A stretch of DNA of 64,000 nucleotides, from positions 2,914,001-2,978,000 of the forward strand of contig CBDCDJ010000007.1 of the NCBI GenBank assembly GCA_965215355.1, read 5' to 3'. Source of the stretch: CBDCDJ01 sp965215355 (GTDB lineage Bacteria > Deinococcota > Deinococci > Deinococcales > Trueperaceae). Positions 25,276 to 33,760 of this stretch are shown in pieces. The position numbers were made by a program, and so were the translations under genes. The notes beneath the pieces were generated by a model, which ran no database searches, was not told where the DNA came from, and saw only the letters and a program-made list of their open reading frames with translations. Position 1 is the stretch's first letter, and every line of letters begins with the position of its first letter.

Positions 25276-26368
25276 GGTGTCTTCGTCCAGTGTCGGCGAA
25301 CACGTCGCGCGCATCCAGGACGCGGTGCGCTCGAGCGACAAACTCCGCCCGGTCGGCGGCCTCAGCAAACCCGCGCTCTCGAGCGGAGCCAACCTCAATT
25401 TGTCCGACCTCACGGGCGTCCTCGAGTACGACCCGCTCGAGTACACCTTTACCGCACTCGCAGGCACGCCGTTAAAAGAGGTCGAACGGCTTCTCGCTGC
25501 AGAAAACCAGTATCTCCCTTTCGACCCGCCGCTGGCCGACAAGGGCGCGACGCTCGGCGGGACGGTCGCCGCGGGGCTGTCCGGGCCGGGGCGCTGGCGC
25601 TACGGCGGCGTGCGCGACTTCTTGCTCGGCGTGCGCTTTGTCAGCGGCACGGGCGAGTTCGTCACGGGCGGCGGCAAGGTCGTCAAAAACGCCGCTGGGT
25701 TCGACTTTCCCAAACTGATGGTCGGTGCGCTGGGGCAGTTCGGCGTGATGGTCGAACTCACCTTCAAGGTGTTCCCGCGGCCCGAAGCCTACGCGACGCT
25801 CACGGTGGACATGGGCGGTTTGGACGCCGCCGTCGTTGCGGTGCAGCGGTTGGCGGTTTCGGGGTTCGAGTTGACCTGTTTGGATTTAGAGCCCCCCGCC
25901 CGTCTGACGCTGCGCGTCGGTGGCACGGCGACGGCGCTGCAAAAAAGGCTCGAGCGTCTGCAAAACTTTGTCGACCGCGAAGGAGAAATCTTTACTGGAA
26001 AAGCGGACGAAGCTCTTTGGCGGGAGGCTCGAGCCTTTGACTGGCTGCCTGCCGAGCGCAGCCTCGTCAAAGTCCCGCTCAACCCGAACAAGCTGAGTGG
26101 GCTCGAGGCTGCGTTCGAAAAAGAGACCCCAACATCCCGGCGTTATAGCTTGGGCGGCAACGTCTTATGGCTCGGCTGGCCGGTTGAACTGGGAGAGCAG
26201 AGGCTCGAGACGTTGCTGAACGGCTTCGCGCTTTCGGCCCTGGCCCTGACAGGGAGTTGGCAGACGCCGCTTCTCGGCAAACGACCAGGACAAGTTTTTG
26301 CGGTGCGTATCTCGAGCGTGCTCGACCCTGACGGAAAATTCGCTTCCCCAACATCCCGGCTTCGCTGA
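25268..26368 (+). CDS. glcE: Glycolate oxidase FAD-binding subunit
   Basis: 366 residues. The second FAD-binding subunit of the glycolate oxidase complex, shorter than GlcD: RPVGGLSKPALSS, VLEYDPLEYTFTALAGTPL, DKGATLGGTVAAGLSGPGR, then KVVKNAAGFDFPKLMVGALGQFGV, which is typical of GlcE. The C-terminal half is divergent, as is usual. The GTG start and the GGGGGGAG ribosome site lie inside a repeat element, so expression of this subunit may depend on the element's hairpin. Confidence 0.9.
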   Translation: MSVVSSSSVGEHVARIQDAVRSSDKLRPVGGLSKPALSSGANLNLSDLTGVLEYDPLEYTFTALAGTPLKEVERLLAAENQYLPFDPPLADKGATLGGTVAAGLSGPGRWRYGGVRDFLLGVRFVSGTGEFVTGGGKVVKNAAGFDFPKLMVGALGQFGVMVELTFKVFPRPEAYATLTVDMGGLDAAVVAVQRLAVSGFELTCLDLEPPARLTLRVGGTATALQKRLERLQNFVDREGEIFTGKADEALWREARAFDWLPAERSLVKVPLNPNKLSGLEAAFEKETPTSRRYSLGGNVLWLGWPVELGEQRLETLLNGFALSALALTGSWQTPLLGKRPGQVFAVRISSVLDPDGKFASPTSRLR

Positions 26369-26446
26369 GCTGAAACGCGACCTGTTGACTATTTGTGTAA
26401 AAAGCACGTAAAATTCCTGTATACTGGTTTTTACAAAGGAGGCGTC

Positions 26447-26731
26447 ATGCCTAAAAATGAAACGGTTCGGTTAACTTTGGATGTTTCCGAAGACCTCAAC
26501 AACGTCATCGAGAGTTTGGCAAAGGCGGCGGGGACGAACAAGAGCGAAATCCTGCGGCGCAGCATCAACCTGATGGACTTCGCTTACCGTGAGGCCGTCG
26601 AGGGCAAAAAGGTGGGCTCGGTGAGCGTGGACAAGCCGCTCGACACCGAGGTCGTCGGGCTGGGGTTTCCGCGGGCGCAACCCACGCCGGCCTACTCGGC
26701 CGCCAGCTCGGCAAGCGCACCGACCGACTAG
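26447..26731 (+). CDS. Ribbon-helix-helix protein inserted in the glc cluster
   Basis: 94 residues. The N-terminal half reads like a CopG/Arc-type ribbon-helix-helix: beta strand ETVRLTLDVSEDLNNVIE, then LAKAAGTNKSEILRRSINL. The C-terminal tail is Ala/Ser/Pro-rich. ATG at 26447 has AAAGGAGG and lies downstream of an AT-rich promoter (TTGACT at about 26393, TAAAAT 18 bases later, plus TATACT at about 26421). It pairs with the small membrane gene 12 bases downstream; there is no toxin-like partner. DNA-binding function is inferred. Confidence 0.7.
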   Translation: MPKNETVRLTLDVSEDLNNVIESLAKAAGTNKSEILRRSINLMDFAYREAVEGKKVGSVSVDKPLDTEVVGLGFPRAQPTPAYSAASSASAPTD

Positions 26732-26743
26732 TTTCACGCGCCG

Positions 26744-27031
26744 ATGAGCCAGCAGTTCGACGTCGACCAGGCGAACCCCAACCAAAGGCTCGAGGTTACG
26801 ACCGAGTTCGAGGATGAGCGCATGGCGCGGCTGGCCCGGGTAAAACGCCAGCAAACTTTCGACCTGTGGGTCAAGGGCGGGTTGTTCGGGCTGTTGACGT
26901 TCGGCGCGGTGTACAGTCTGTGGGTGCTCAACAACAGCACCACGACCCCCGACGCCAAAGACGCCGCCCGGACGATTATCGGGACGGTCGTCGGCGCGTT
27001 CGCGGGCTACTTTGCCGGCAAGGCTCCTTGA
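26744..27031 (+). CDS. Small membrane protein paired with the RHH gene
   Basis: 95 residues. A charged N-terminus (FEDERMARLARVKRQQ) is followed by two hydrophobic helices, LFGLLTFGAVYSLWVL and TIIGTVVGAFAGYFAG. No family that I recognise. It lies between the RHH gene and glcF; the glycine-rich second helix could oligomerise. A role as membrane partner of the RHH protein or of the glycolate oxidase complex is speculation from position. Confidence 0.6.
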   Translation: MSQQFDVDQANPNQRLEVTTEFEDERMARLARVKRQQTFDLWVKGGLFGLLTFGAVYSLWVLNNSTTTPDAKDAARTIIGTVVGAFAGYFAGKAP

Positions 27032-27050
27032 CTGAGAGAGGCGTGACAAA

Positions 27051-28319
27051 GTGCAGCACGACATCCCCGTCGATAAACTAGGCCCCCTGGCTCAGCCGAT
27101 GGCCGACGCCGTCGAGAGTTGCGTTCACTGCGGCTTTTGCCTGCCGACCTGCCCCACTTATATAGTCCTCGGTGAGGAGATGAACAGTCCGCGTGGGCGC
27201 ATCTTGCTGATGAAACAGGTGCTCGAGGGCGAGTTGAGCGTGGAGCAGGCCATCCCCTACACCGACCCCTGCCTGGGCTGCGTGGCCTGCGTGACCGCCT
27301 GCCCGTCGGGGGTCGAGTACGGCGACCTCATCACCGGCTTTCGGATGCAGACCGAGAGTGAACGCGAACGCTCTCCCCTTGACCAGGCGCTGCGGCGCTT
27401 CGTCGTCGAGACGCTGCCCTACCCGGGGCGTTTTCGCGCCGCGGCCACGTTGGGCCAAGCGGCCAAGCCGTTCCAAAAGCTCGTGCCGGGCCGGTTCGGG
27501 GACATGCTCGAGTTGCTCCCGAACGGGGTGCCGAAGGCGCAACCCCTGCCGGAGGTTTACCCTGCCGAGGGCGAGCGGCGGGCGCGGGTCGCGCTTTTAG
27601 CAGGCTGCGCCCAGCAAGTCCTCGCCCCAGATATAAATTGGGCGACGCTGCGGGTGCTGGCGAAAAACGGCGTCGAGACGGTGGTTCCCAAAACCCAGTC
27701 TTGCTGCGGCGCGCTCGCGGCGCACACGGGCGTGGCCTGGCAGGCGAGAAAGTTTGCCAAAAACAACCTGCAGGCTTTTCCCGACGACGTGGACGCGGTC
27801 ATCACTAACGCCGCTGGGTGCGGCTCGGGAATGCACGAGTACGCGCTGTGGCTGCGGGGTGAGCCCGAGGAAGACGAGGCCAGGAGTTTCGGCAAGCGCG
27901 TCAAAGACGTGAGCGTGTTTTTGGACGAGCTTGGCCTAAAGGAAATCCCGCGGCTGAGCGCACCGTTCAAAGTCGTCTACCACGACGCCTGCCACCTGGC
28001 GCACGCGCAGGGCGTGGTGTTGCCGCCGCGGTCGCTGTTGAAACAGGTCGAGGGCTTGGAGCTGCTCGAGCCCTTGGAGTCCGAAGTTTGCTGCGGCTCG
28101 GCGGGGACGTACAACCTGGAGCACCCGGACATCGCCTGGCAACTTGGTGAGCGCAAAGCCAAGACCTTGCTCGCCACGGGCGCGGAGGCCGTGGCGACCG
28201 GGAACATCGGCTGTTTGACACAACTCGGCACGCATCTGCAAGCTTTGGGGCAACCCTTGCCCGTCTACCACACCGTGCAGGTGCTCGACCGCGCCTACCG
28301 GCGTCGACACCTTTTGTGA
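27051..28319 (+). CDS. glcF: Glycolate oxidase iron-sulfur subunit
   Basis: 422 residues. Two [4Fe-4S] ferredoxin motifs, CVHCGFCLPTCPTY and CLGCVACVTACPSG, are followed by two cysteine-rich CCG domains (QSCCGALAAHTG, YHDACHLAHAQG, EVCCGSAGTYN, TGNIGCLTQL). It passes electrons from GlcD/GlcE to the quinone pool. GTG start. The unusual feature is its separation from glcE by an RHH gene and a membrane gene. Confidence 0.93.
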   Translation: MQHDIPVDKLGPLAQPMADAVESCVHCGFCLPTCPTYIVLGEEMNSPRGRILLMKQVLEGELSVEQAIPYTDPCLGCVACVTACPSGVEYGDLITGFRMQTESERERSPLDQALRRFVVETLPYPGRFRAAATLGQAAKPFQKLVPGRFGDMLELLPNGVPKAQPLPEVYPAEGERRARVALLAGCAQQVLAPDINWATLRVLAKNGVETVVPKTQSCCGALAAHTGVAWQARKFAKNNLQAFPDDVDAVITNAAGCGSGMHEYALWLRGEPEEDEARSFGKRVKDVSVFLDELGLKEIPRLSAPFKVVYHDACHLAHAQGVVLPPRSLLKQVEGLELLEPLESEVCCGSAGTYNLEHPDIAWQLGERKAKTLLATGAEAVATGNIGCLTQLGTHLQALGQPLPVYHTVQVLDRAYRRRHLL

Positions 28320-28751
28320 GCGCCGATGGCGAAGCCGAGTAACCACCGCCGAGCAACCACGGGTGCCGTCCGGTGAGTGGTCGCCTCCTCTACACCTCTT
28401 CCTTTACACACAGTTTCCTCTACACACAGTCGTAAGCACTCCCCCATTTCGGGGCGAACGTCCGGGGTAGCATGGCTTGCCGGAGAACGGTCAGCAAGTC
28501 GAATCGGTGCAGACGTGGAGCGAGACTGTCGAGCAGTTTGCTAGGCAAACCTCTGGTCCGGGCGGGTTACAGGCCAGGTCGAAGGGGGTGGGGCGCTCAT
28601 TTTCGAGCACAAACCCGTTGTTGTTTGGTCGAACAGTTGGTACACTCGCTCAAGGAACCGTAAAACTCAAAAACCAGGGAGGTGGTCTCCGCAAACCGGG
28701 GCGGTGCAAGCCGGTCAGCCGTAGACGAGAACACTGCGAAAAGGAGATAGT
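28320..28751 (+). other. Long 5' region of the sugar ABC operon
   Basis: 432 bases without a convincing gene. It holds a short direct repeat (TTTACACACAG / CTCTACACACAG, about 28411-28432), a small CCCC/GGGG hairpin near 28443, and the operon promoter at 28605-28646. About 100 bases of leader follow the predicted start, ending in AAAAGGAGATAGT before the ATG. An open frame across 28477-28755 overlaps the promoter and has no family resemblance. Confidence 0.6.
28605..28646 (+). promoter_or_regulatory. ABC-operon promoter with shared regulatory site (P1)
   Basis: GAGCACAA (28605-28612), -35 TTGTTG (28618-28623), 17-bp spacer starting TTTGGTCG, and -10 TACACT (28641-28646). The same order and spacing recur at 38897-38938, and a weaker version occurs before the GH4 gene, so this is probably the operator of the locus regulator. 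Confidence 0.65.
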
Positions 28752-30020
28752 ATGAGACGGTTTTTCAAGCAACCCGCGTTTAGATGGACGGGACTGATGC
28801 TCGTCACGAGCCTGCTGGTTTCAGGCACGAGCCTCGCCCAAACACTCACCGTTGCCGCGCATTACAGTGCGGAAGAAGCCGCGCCGCTCGAGCCCTGCTT
28901 CGCCGAGTACGAAGCGCAGAATCCCGGCGTGAACGTCGAGTATCAGCAAATCACCTACGGCGACTACCTGCAAACGGTGCTCACCGCGCGCATCGGCGGC
29001 CAGTCGCCGGACATCTACCACCTGTACAACATCTGGGGGCCGCAGCTCGTCGACAACGGCGTGCTCGCCACCCCGCCCGCCGAGCTTGAGAGTTGGGTCA
29101 GAGACAACTACATCGCCTCGACGGTGGACACTGTGACGATTGACGGTCAGCTCTGGGGCATCCCCACCGAGGTCAGCGACTACCTGCTCGTTTACAACAA
29201 GAAACTCCTGGCCGACGCGGGCTTCAGCGAGCCGCCCGGCACCTGGGACGAACTCGTGAATATGGCCGCCGCCATCACGGAGCGCAACGACCAGAACAAC
29301 ATCGTCACCGCTGGTTACGCCTACGGCCCCACCACCGCGACCATCGTCCACCCTTTTCTCATCATGCTGGCGTCCAAAGGGGTCAGCCTGTTCAAGGACG
29401 ACTTCAGCGGCACCAACCTCACCAGCGAAGAAGCGACCCAGGTCTTACAGCAGCAGCTCGAGCTGTACGACCAGGGCAGCACCGACCGCAGCGTCGAAGT
29501 GTGGGACTTTCCGAGCGGCAGTATCGCCATGATGTTTATGGCGTCGTGGTACGAGTCGACCCTGAAAGAGGGCTTCGGCGACGCCTTTGAAGACACCGTG
29601 GGCGTCGCGCCGATTCCGATGGGCGACGACTGGCGCTCGCTGCAGTACGCTTTCTTTTACGGCGTCGACGCCAACTCGCCCAACCAGGAAGCCGCCTGGC
29701 AGTTTTTAGAGTGGCTGAACACCGCGCAGGCCGAGGGCGACACCTCTTGCATGGGCGGGATGCTCATGACTTTGGGCGCGCTCACCGCCAACACGAACGA
29801 CATCGCGGCGGCGCAGGACAGCCTCGGCGACAGCTACACCGCGCCCTTTATCGAGGCCCTCGAGCGCGCCGTGCCCGAGCCCAACGTGATTCAGGCCAGC
29901 GAAATCGAGCGAGTCCTGCAGAGCTACATCGAACGCGCCTGGAACGGCGAACTGAGCGCCGAAGACGCCCTGGCGCAAGCCGACCGAGACATCACCAACA
30001 TCTTAAACGAGTTTTATTGA
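28752..30020 (+). CDS. Extracellular solute-binding protein, sugar ABC transporter
   Basis: 422 residues. Signal peptide of about 29 residues (TGLMLVTSLLVSGTSLAQ), then a family 1 sugar-binding fold: NPGVNVEYQQITYGDYLQ, GQSPDIYHLYNIWGPQL, IPTEVSDYLLVYNKKLL, and a C-terminal segment AAWQFLEWLNTAQAEG. It captures an oligo- or monosaccharide in the periplasm for the two downstream permeases. ATG follows AAAAGGAGAT. First gene of the operon; the ligand cannot be named from sequence. Confidence 0.92.
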   Translation: MRRFFKQPAFRWTGLMLVTSLLVSGTSLAQTLTVAAHYSAEEAAPLEPCFAEYEAQNPGVNVEYQQITYGDYLQTVLTARIGGQSPDIYHLYNIWGPQLVDNGVLATPPAELESWVRDNYIASTVDTVTIDGQLWGIPTEVSDYLLVYNKKLLADAGFSEPPGTWDELVNMAAAITERNDQNNIVTAGYAYGPTTATIVHPFLIMLASKGVSLFKDDFSGTNLTSEEATQVLQQQLELYDQGSTDRSVEVWDFPSGSIAMMFMASWYESTLKEGFGDAFEDTVGVAPIPMGDDWRSLQYAFFYGVDANSPNQEAAWQFLEWLNTAQAEGDTSCMGGMLMTLGALTANTNDIAAAQDSLGDSYTAPFIEALERAVPEPNVIQASEIERVLQSYIERAWNGELSAEDALAQADRDITNILNEFY

Positions 30021-30037
30021 GTGACTGAGAGTCGACG

Positions 30038-30064
30038 AGGGAGTGAGCTTTAGGCTCACTCCCT
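30038..30064 (+). terminator. Strong hairpin between binding-protein and permease genes
   Basis: AGGGAGTGAGC / GCTCACTCCCT, 11 perfect base pairs with a 5-base loop, followed by TTTG. This is the usual place for a transcript-stabilising or partial-termination hairpin that lets the binding protein be made in excess over the permeases. Confidence 0.7.
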
Positions 30065-30083
30065 TTGAGATTGCGAGGCGTGA

Positions 30084-31010
30084 ATGGCCACCGAATCGCT
30101 CAGAGAAACCGCCGCCGTACCGAGACGACACAAGCGCCGCTGGCAGCAAAAAGACTGGGCACCTTACGCTTTTTTAGCCCCGCTGATTTTTTTCTTCGTC
30201 GTCTTTTTCGCGTTGCCCATCGGCTTCGCCCTGTACCTCACCTTTACCCGCTGGAACCCGCTGTCCACGCCCAAATTCGTCGGCCTGAGAAACTACACTT
30301 ACCTGCTCACGCAGGACCCGACCTTTTATCTCACGCTCAAAAACACCTTCGTGTTCGCCTTCGGCACGGTGGCCCTCGGGGTGCCTTTGGCGCTCCTCGT
30401 CGCTTTTGTGTTCACCCTCAGCAGGGGCAAGGCGTTTTGGCGCTCGATCTACTGGCTGCCGATGGTCACCAACGTCGTCGCCATCGCTTACATCTGGCAG
30501 TTTATTTTGGACGGCACCTACGGCCTGGTGAATCAGCTTTTGGCCGCCGTCGGCGTCAACGGGCCGCAGTGGTTGACCGACCCGCAGAGCGCCATGACGG
30601 CGGTCATTATCGTGGCGATTTGGACGGGCATCGGGCAGAACATGCTGCTTTTTTCGGCGGGGCTCGAGGGCATCGACGAAAGCTACTACGAAGCGGCGCG
30701 TATCGACGGGGCCAACACCGCGCAGATCTTTTGGGGCGTCACCCTGCCGCTGCTGCGCCCGACGCTGCTGTTCGTCACCATCACCAGTTTTATCGCCGGG
30801 ATGGGCTCGTTCACCCTGATCCTGGTGTTGACCGAGGGCGGGCCGGTCCAGAGCACCAACGTGACCGCGCTGTACATGTACCAGATGGCTTTTCAGGACT
30901 TGCGCATGGGCCGGGCCTCGGCGATGGCGTTCATGCTGTTCGTGCTCATTTTCATCATCACGCTCGTGCAGCTGCGCGTTTTCCGGCGCGGCGGCATCGA
31001 AGCGTACTAG
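30084..31010 (+). CDS. Sugar ABC transporter permease (MalF/UgpA type)
   Basis: 308 residues with six predicted membrane helices. Begins with a basic segment and APYAFLAPLIFFFVVFFALP, as in MalF-like subunits; the EAA loop is YYEAARIDGANTAQIFWGV. It forms the channel with the next gene product. No ATP-binding subunit is encoded in this locus, so a shared MsmX-type ATPase elsewhere is expected. Confidence 0.92.
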   Translation: MATESLRETAAVPRRHKRRWQQKDWAPYAFLAPLIFFFVVFFALPIGFALYLTFTRWNPLSTPKFVGLRNYTYLLTQDPTFYLTLKNTFVFAFGTVALGVPLALLVAFVFTLSRGKAFWRSIYWLPMVTNVVAIAYIWQFILDGTYGLVNQLLAAVGVNGPQWLTDPQSAMTAVIIVAIWTGIGQNMLLFSAGLEGIDESYYEAARIDGANTAQIFWGVTLPLLRPTLLFVTITSFIAGMGSFTLILVLTEGGPVQSTNVTALYMYQMAFQDLRMGRASAMAFMLFVLIFIITLVQLRVFRRGGIEAY

Positions 31011-31027
31011 GTTGACGGGAGGTTACC

Positions 31028-31921
31028 GTGGGTGTAACGAAGCGCAGCAGGCTCTCGGTGGTGTTGAGCATCTTGAAGTACGGGGTGCTCATCATTGGGG
31101 CGCTCATCATGATTTTGCCCTTTTTCGACATGTTCGTCGGCGCGTTGCGCACGCCCGCCGAGCGCCTGGCGCGGCCCCCCGTCTACTGGCCGCGCACCCC
31201 GCAGTGGGTCAACTACCAGCGCGCTTTCACCGAGTTGCCGATGCTGCGCTGGTACTTGAACAGCATCTTCGTCACCTGCGTCATCACCTTCGTCCAGCTG
31301 TTGACCAGTTCGATGGCCGGCTTCGCGCTCGCCAAGTACGAGTTCAGGGGTAAAAAATTCCTCTTCAACAGCGTGCTGGCCGCGCAGATGTTTCCCTTCT
31401 TTTTGTTTCTCATCCCCTTGTTCTTCTTGATGCGCTTTTGGCCTTTGGCGGGCGGCAACAACCTCCTGGGCCTGGGCGGGACGGGCTTTTTAGGAACTTA
31501 CGCGGCGCTCGTCATCCCGTTTATGATCACCTGGTACGGCGTCTTTTTGATGCGCCAGTTTATGATGTCGATTCCCACCGCCCTGATGGAGTCGGCCCGC
31601 ATCGACGGCGCTTCGGAGTTGCGCATCTACACGCACATCGTGTTGCCGCTCGTCAAACCCGCGCTGGCGACGCTGGGCATTTTTGTGTTCATCTACCACT
31701 GGAACGAGTTCATCTGGACCATGACCATCACCCGCACCGCGCCCGACTTGCAAACCCTGCCGGTGGGCATTTTTTTACTGCGGAGCGCTTTCCAAAACGT
31801 TCAAAATGAATCCCTGCAGCAGGCCGCCTTAGCCATCAGCGTCGTGCCGCTCATCGTCTTGTTTCTGGCTTTGCAACGCTTTTACGTGCGCGGTTTGGCG
31901 ACTTCGGGTATCAAAGGATGA
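31028..31921 (+). CDS. Sugar ABC transporter permease (MalG/UgpE type)
   Basis: 297 residues, six membrane helices. N-terminal LKYGVLIIGALIMILPFFDMF and the EAA loop MESARIDGASELRIYTHIVLP are typical of MalG-like subunits. GTG start 17 bases after the first permease. Completes the membrane part of the importer. Confidence 0.92.
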   Translation: MGVTKRSRLSVVLSILKYGVLIIGALIMILPFFDMFVGALRTPAERLARPPVYWPRTPQWVNYQRAFTELPMLRWYLNSIFVTCVITFVQLLTSSMAGFALAKYEFRGKKFLFNSVLAAQMFPFFLFLIPLFFLMRFWPLAGGNNLLGLGGTGFLGTYAALVIPFMITWYGVFLMRQFMMSIPTALMESARIDGASELRIYTHIVLPLVKPALATLGIFVFIYHWNEFIWTMTITRTAPDLQTLPVGIFLLRSAFQNVQNESLQQAALAISVVPLIVLFLALQRFYVRGLATSGIKG

Positions 31922-31958
31922 TGTAAACTGTGGCAGGGGGCACGAAGTGGAGGCGAGG

Positions 31959-32339
31959 ATGGTCGACGTAAAACCCCTGCAAGCTATCGGTGAAAGCGCT
32001 CGAGCCCTGTTTACCGGGGAACAACTGGTCGCTTTCGAGACGGCTTTCGACCGGCAAGCCGCCTACTGCCGCAGCAAAATCTACAACGAGGAAGGCATCC
32101 CGATGTTTTTGGTGCTGGAGGACGTCAGCTCCGACACCCCGACCGTGCGTGAGGTTGCCGAAGCCGCGCCGCGGGACGCGCTTTTCGACCTGCTCCTGGT
32201 AACGGCCACCGAAGTTTACAAACAACAGCTCGAGGCCAAAGGCGAGCCCTTGAGCCCCAAAGACATCAGTTTGCTGCTCGAGGTCTTAGCCGAGCACTTT
32301 TTCGTCACCGCGCAAGCGCCGAAGTCAAGACGGGCCTAG
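31959..32339 (+). CDS. Hypothetical protein in the sugar ABC operon
   Basis: 126 residues, soluble and mostly helical. No family recognised. The start ATG at 31959 follows GGAGG five bases upstream; an in-frame GTG lies at 31947. A TAAACT box at about 31925 may be an internal promoter. It ends two bases before the first NodB-like gene, so it is probably co-translated with the pair. Confidence 0.7.
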   Translation: MVDVKPLQAIGESARALFTGEQLVAFETAFDRQAAYCRSKIYNEEGIPMFLVLEDVSSDTPTVREVAEAAPRDALFDLLLVTATEVYKQQLEAKGEPLSPKDISLLLEVLAEHFFVTAQAPKSRRA

Positions 32340-32341
32340 CC

Positions 32342-33052
32342 GTGACGCCCCCTAACCCCGTTTCGCCGGACCGGTGGGCGCACACGGTTCGCTCCTTGCA
32401 GCGCGGCTTTCTAAACGGCACCTACGTTCGCAGCCTCAACTTTCACAACACGCCGCGCTACCGCGCCGAAGAGTACGAATCCCAACTCGCCTTTTGCGCG
32501 CGCCATTTTTCCGGGGTCGACGAAGCAGATTTGGAGGGCTTTTTCGAAACCGGACACTGGCCCAAGCCCAAACCCGGCCTCATCCTCAACTTTTTCGAAG
32601 GCTACCGCAACAACCTCGACATCGCCGCGCCGCTGGCGGAGAAGTACGGCTTCACGGGTTGGTTCTTTTTGCCGTCGCAGTTTATGAGCACGCCGGTGGA
32701 CGAACAGCGCAGCTTCGCCGCCGCCAACCGCATCGGCTTGGTCGAGGACGACTACGGCGACGCGCGCGTCGCCATGACCTGGGACGAGGTGCGCGCGCTG
32801 GACCGCAAGCACGTCATCGCCTGCCACACCCAAACGCACCGCCGCCTCACAGAAGACTTGCCCGACGACGAACTGAAACGCGAAATCTGCGCCTCCAAAC
32901 AGGAGTTGGAAGAACAACTCAGCCACGAAGTCACGACCTTCGCCTGGCTTTTCGGCAGCGAGGTCGGCGTGAATCCGCGGGCGGACCGCTTCTTGCGCGA
33001 CGCAGGCTATCGCTACTTGCTGAGCAACTTCAAAATCCAAAAACTTCGTTAG
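32342..33052 (+). CDS. NodB-like polysaccharide deacetylase homologue lacking the catalytic Asp pair (copy 1)
   Basis: 236 residues. The overall NodB pattern is clear: motif 1 region LILNFFEGYRNNLDIAAPL aligns with the canonical TFDDGYRNN, the metal-binding motif 2 is ACHTQTHRRL (HTxTH), and KYGFTGWFFLPS is the usual strand. The two aspartates of TFDDG are replaced (FE), so the standard catalytic base and metal ligand are missing. The last 10 residues (SNFKIQKLR end) are the same as in the next gene, showing a tandem duplication. It could be an inactive binding protein or a divergent hydrolase. Confidence 0.75.
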   Translation: MTPPNPVSPDRWAHTVRSLQRGFLNGTYVRSLNFHNTPRYRAEEYESQLAFCARHFSGVDEADLEGFFETGHWPKPKPGLILNFFEGYRNNLDIAAPLAEKYGFTGWFFLPSQFMSTPVDEQRSFAAANRIGLVEDDYGDARVAMTWDEVRALDRKHVIACHTQTHRRLTEDLPDDELKREICASKQELEEQLSHEVTTFAWLFGSEVGVNPRADRFLRDAGYRYLLSNFKIQKLR

Positions 33053-33066
33053 GACTTTTTGCGGCC

Positions 33067-33738
33067 GTGAGCAGCCTCGTCACTTTACAACAACGTTTTT
33101 TGAGCGGAAACTACCTGCGCAGCCTCAACTACCACAACACGCCGGCAGCTAAAACGGCCTGCTACGAGCAGCAACTCGCTTGTTACGCTCAGCACTTCAG
33201 CGGGGTCAGCGAAACCGACCTGGACGCTTTTTTGACGACCGGACGGTGGCACAAGGACAAGCCCGGCCTCATCCACGCCTTTTACAACGGCTACCGCAAC
33301 AACTACGAGGTGCTGAAACCGCTCTTGGAGCGCTACGGCTTTGTGGGTTGGTTTTTCGTGCCGAGCGACTTTGCCAGCGCGGAACCCGCGCAGCAGCGCG
33401 CCTTTGCCGAAGCGCACCGCATCCGCCTCGTCCCGGACGAATACCCCGACGGGCGCTTTGCGCTGAGTTGGCAAGAGATTCGCGAACTCGACCAAACCCA
33501 CGTCGTCGCCAGCCACACCAAAACCCACTCGCTCATCGCCCACGACTCGCCTGAGAGTATGCAGCGTGAAATCGTGGCCTCTCAGCAGGATTTTGTAGAG
33601 CGGCTGGGCCACCAGGTGAGGGCCTTCGCCTGGTTGTCCGGCAGCGACTACGGCGTCCACCCCGAGGCGGACGCCCACCTGCTCGAGGCGGGTTACAAGT
33701 ACCTGTTCAGCAACTTCAAGATTCAGAAGTTGCGCTGA
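33067..33738 (+). CDS. NodB-like polysaccharide deacetylase homologue lacking the catalytic Asp pair (copy 2)
   Basis: 223 residues from the GTG at 33067. Paralogue of the gene before it, alike along its full length (RSLNYHNTP, FSGVSETDLDAFL, KPGLIHAFYNGYRNN, ASHTKTHSLI, YKYLFSNFKIQKLR). The metal-binding HTKTH is kept; the motif 1 aspartates are again replaced, this time YN. Loss of the same residues in both copies suggests the change came before duplication and is tolerated or selected. 14 bases separate the pair. Confidence 0.75.
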   Translation: MSSLVTLQQRFLSGNYLRSLNYHNTPAAKTACYEQQLACYAQHFSGVSETDLDAFLTTGRWHKDKPGLIHAFYNGYRNNYEVLKPLLERYGFVGWFFVPSDFASAEPAQQRAFAEAHRIRLVPDEYPDGRFALSWQEIRELDQTHVVASHTKTHSLIAHDSPESMQREIVASQQDFVERLGHQVRAFAWLSGSDYGVHPEADAHLLEAGYKYLFSNFKIQKLR

Positions 33739-33760
33739 GCCTCGGTTTCGCCCTCAGGTT

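Noticed and set aside
26447..27031. Toxin-antitoxin pair with the RHH protein as antitoxin.
   Set aside because: The partner is a two-helix membrane protein without toxin features, and the RHH gene is not overlapped; kept as an unknown pair.
28400..28440. CRISPR-like or regulatory direct repeats (TTTACACACAG).
   Set aside because: Only two imperfect short copies, no regular spacers and no cas genes.
28477..28755. 92-codon frame upstream of the sugar-binding protein.
   Set aside because: Overlaps the operon promoter and ribosome site and resembles no protein; more likely leader sequence.
32374..33738. Apparent long single protein covering both NodB-like genes.
   Set aside because: Its first half is an out-of-frame shadow of copy 1; only the part from 33067 is a real gene (copy 2).
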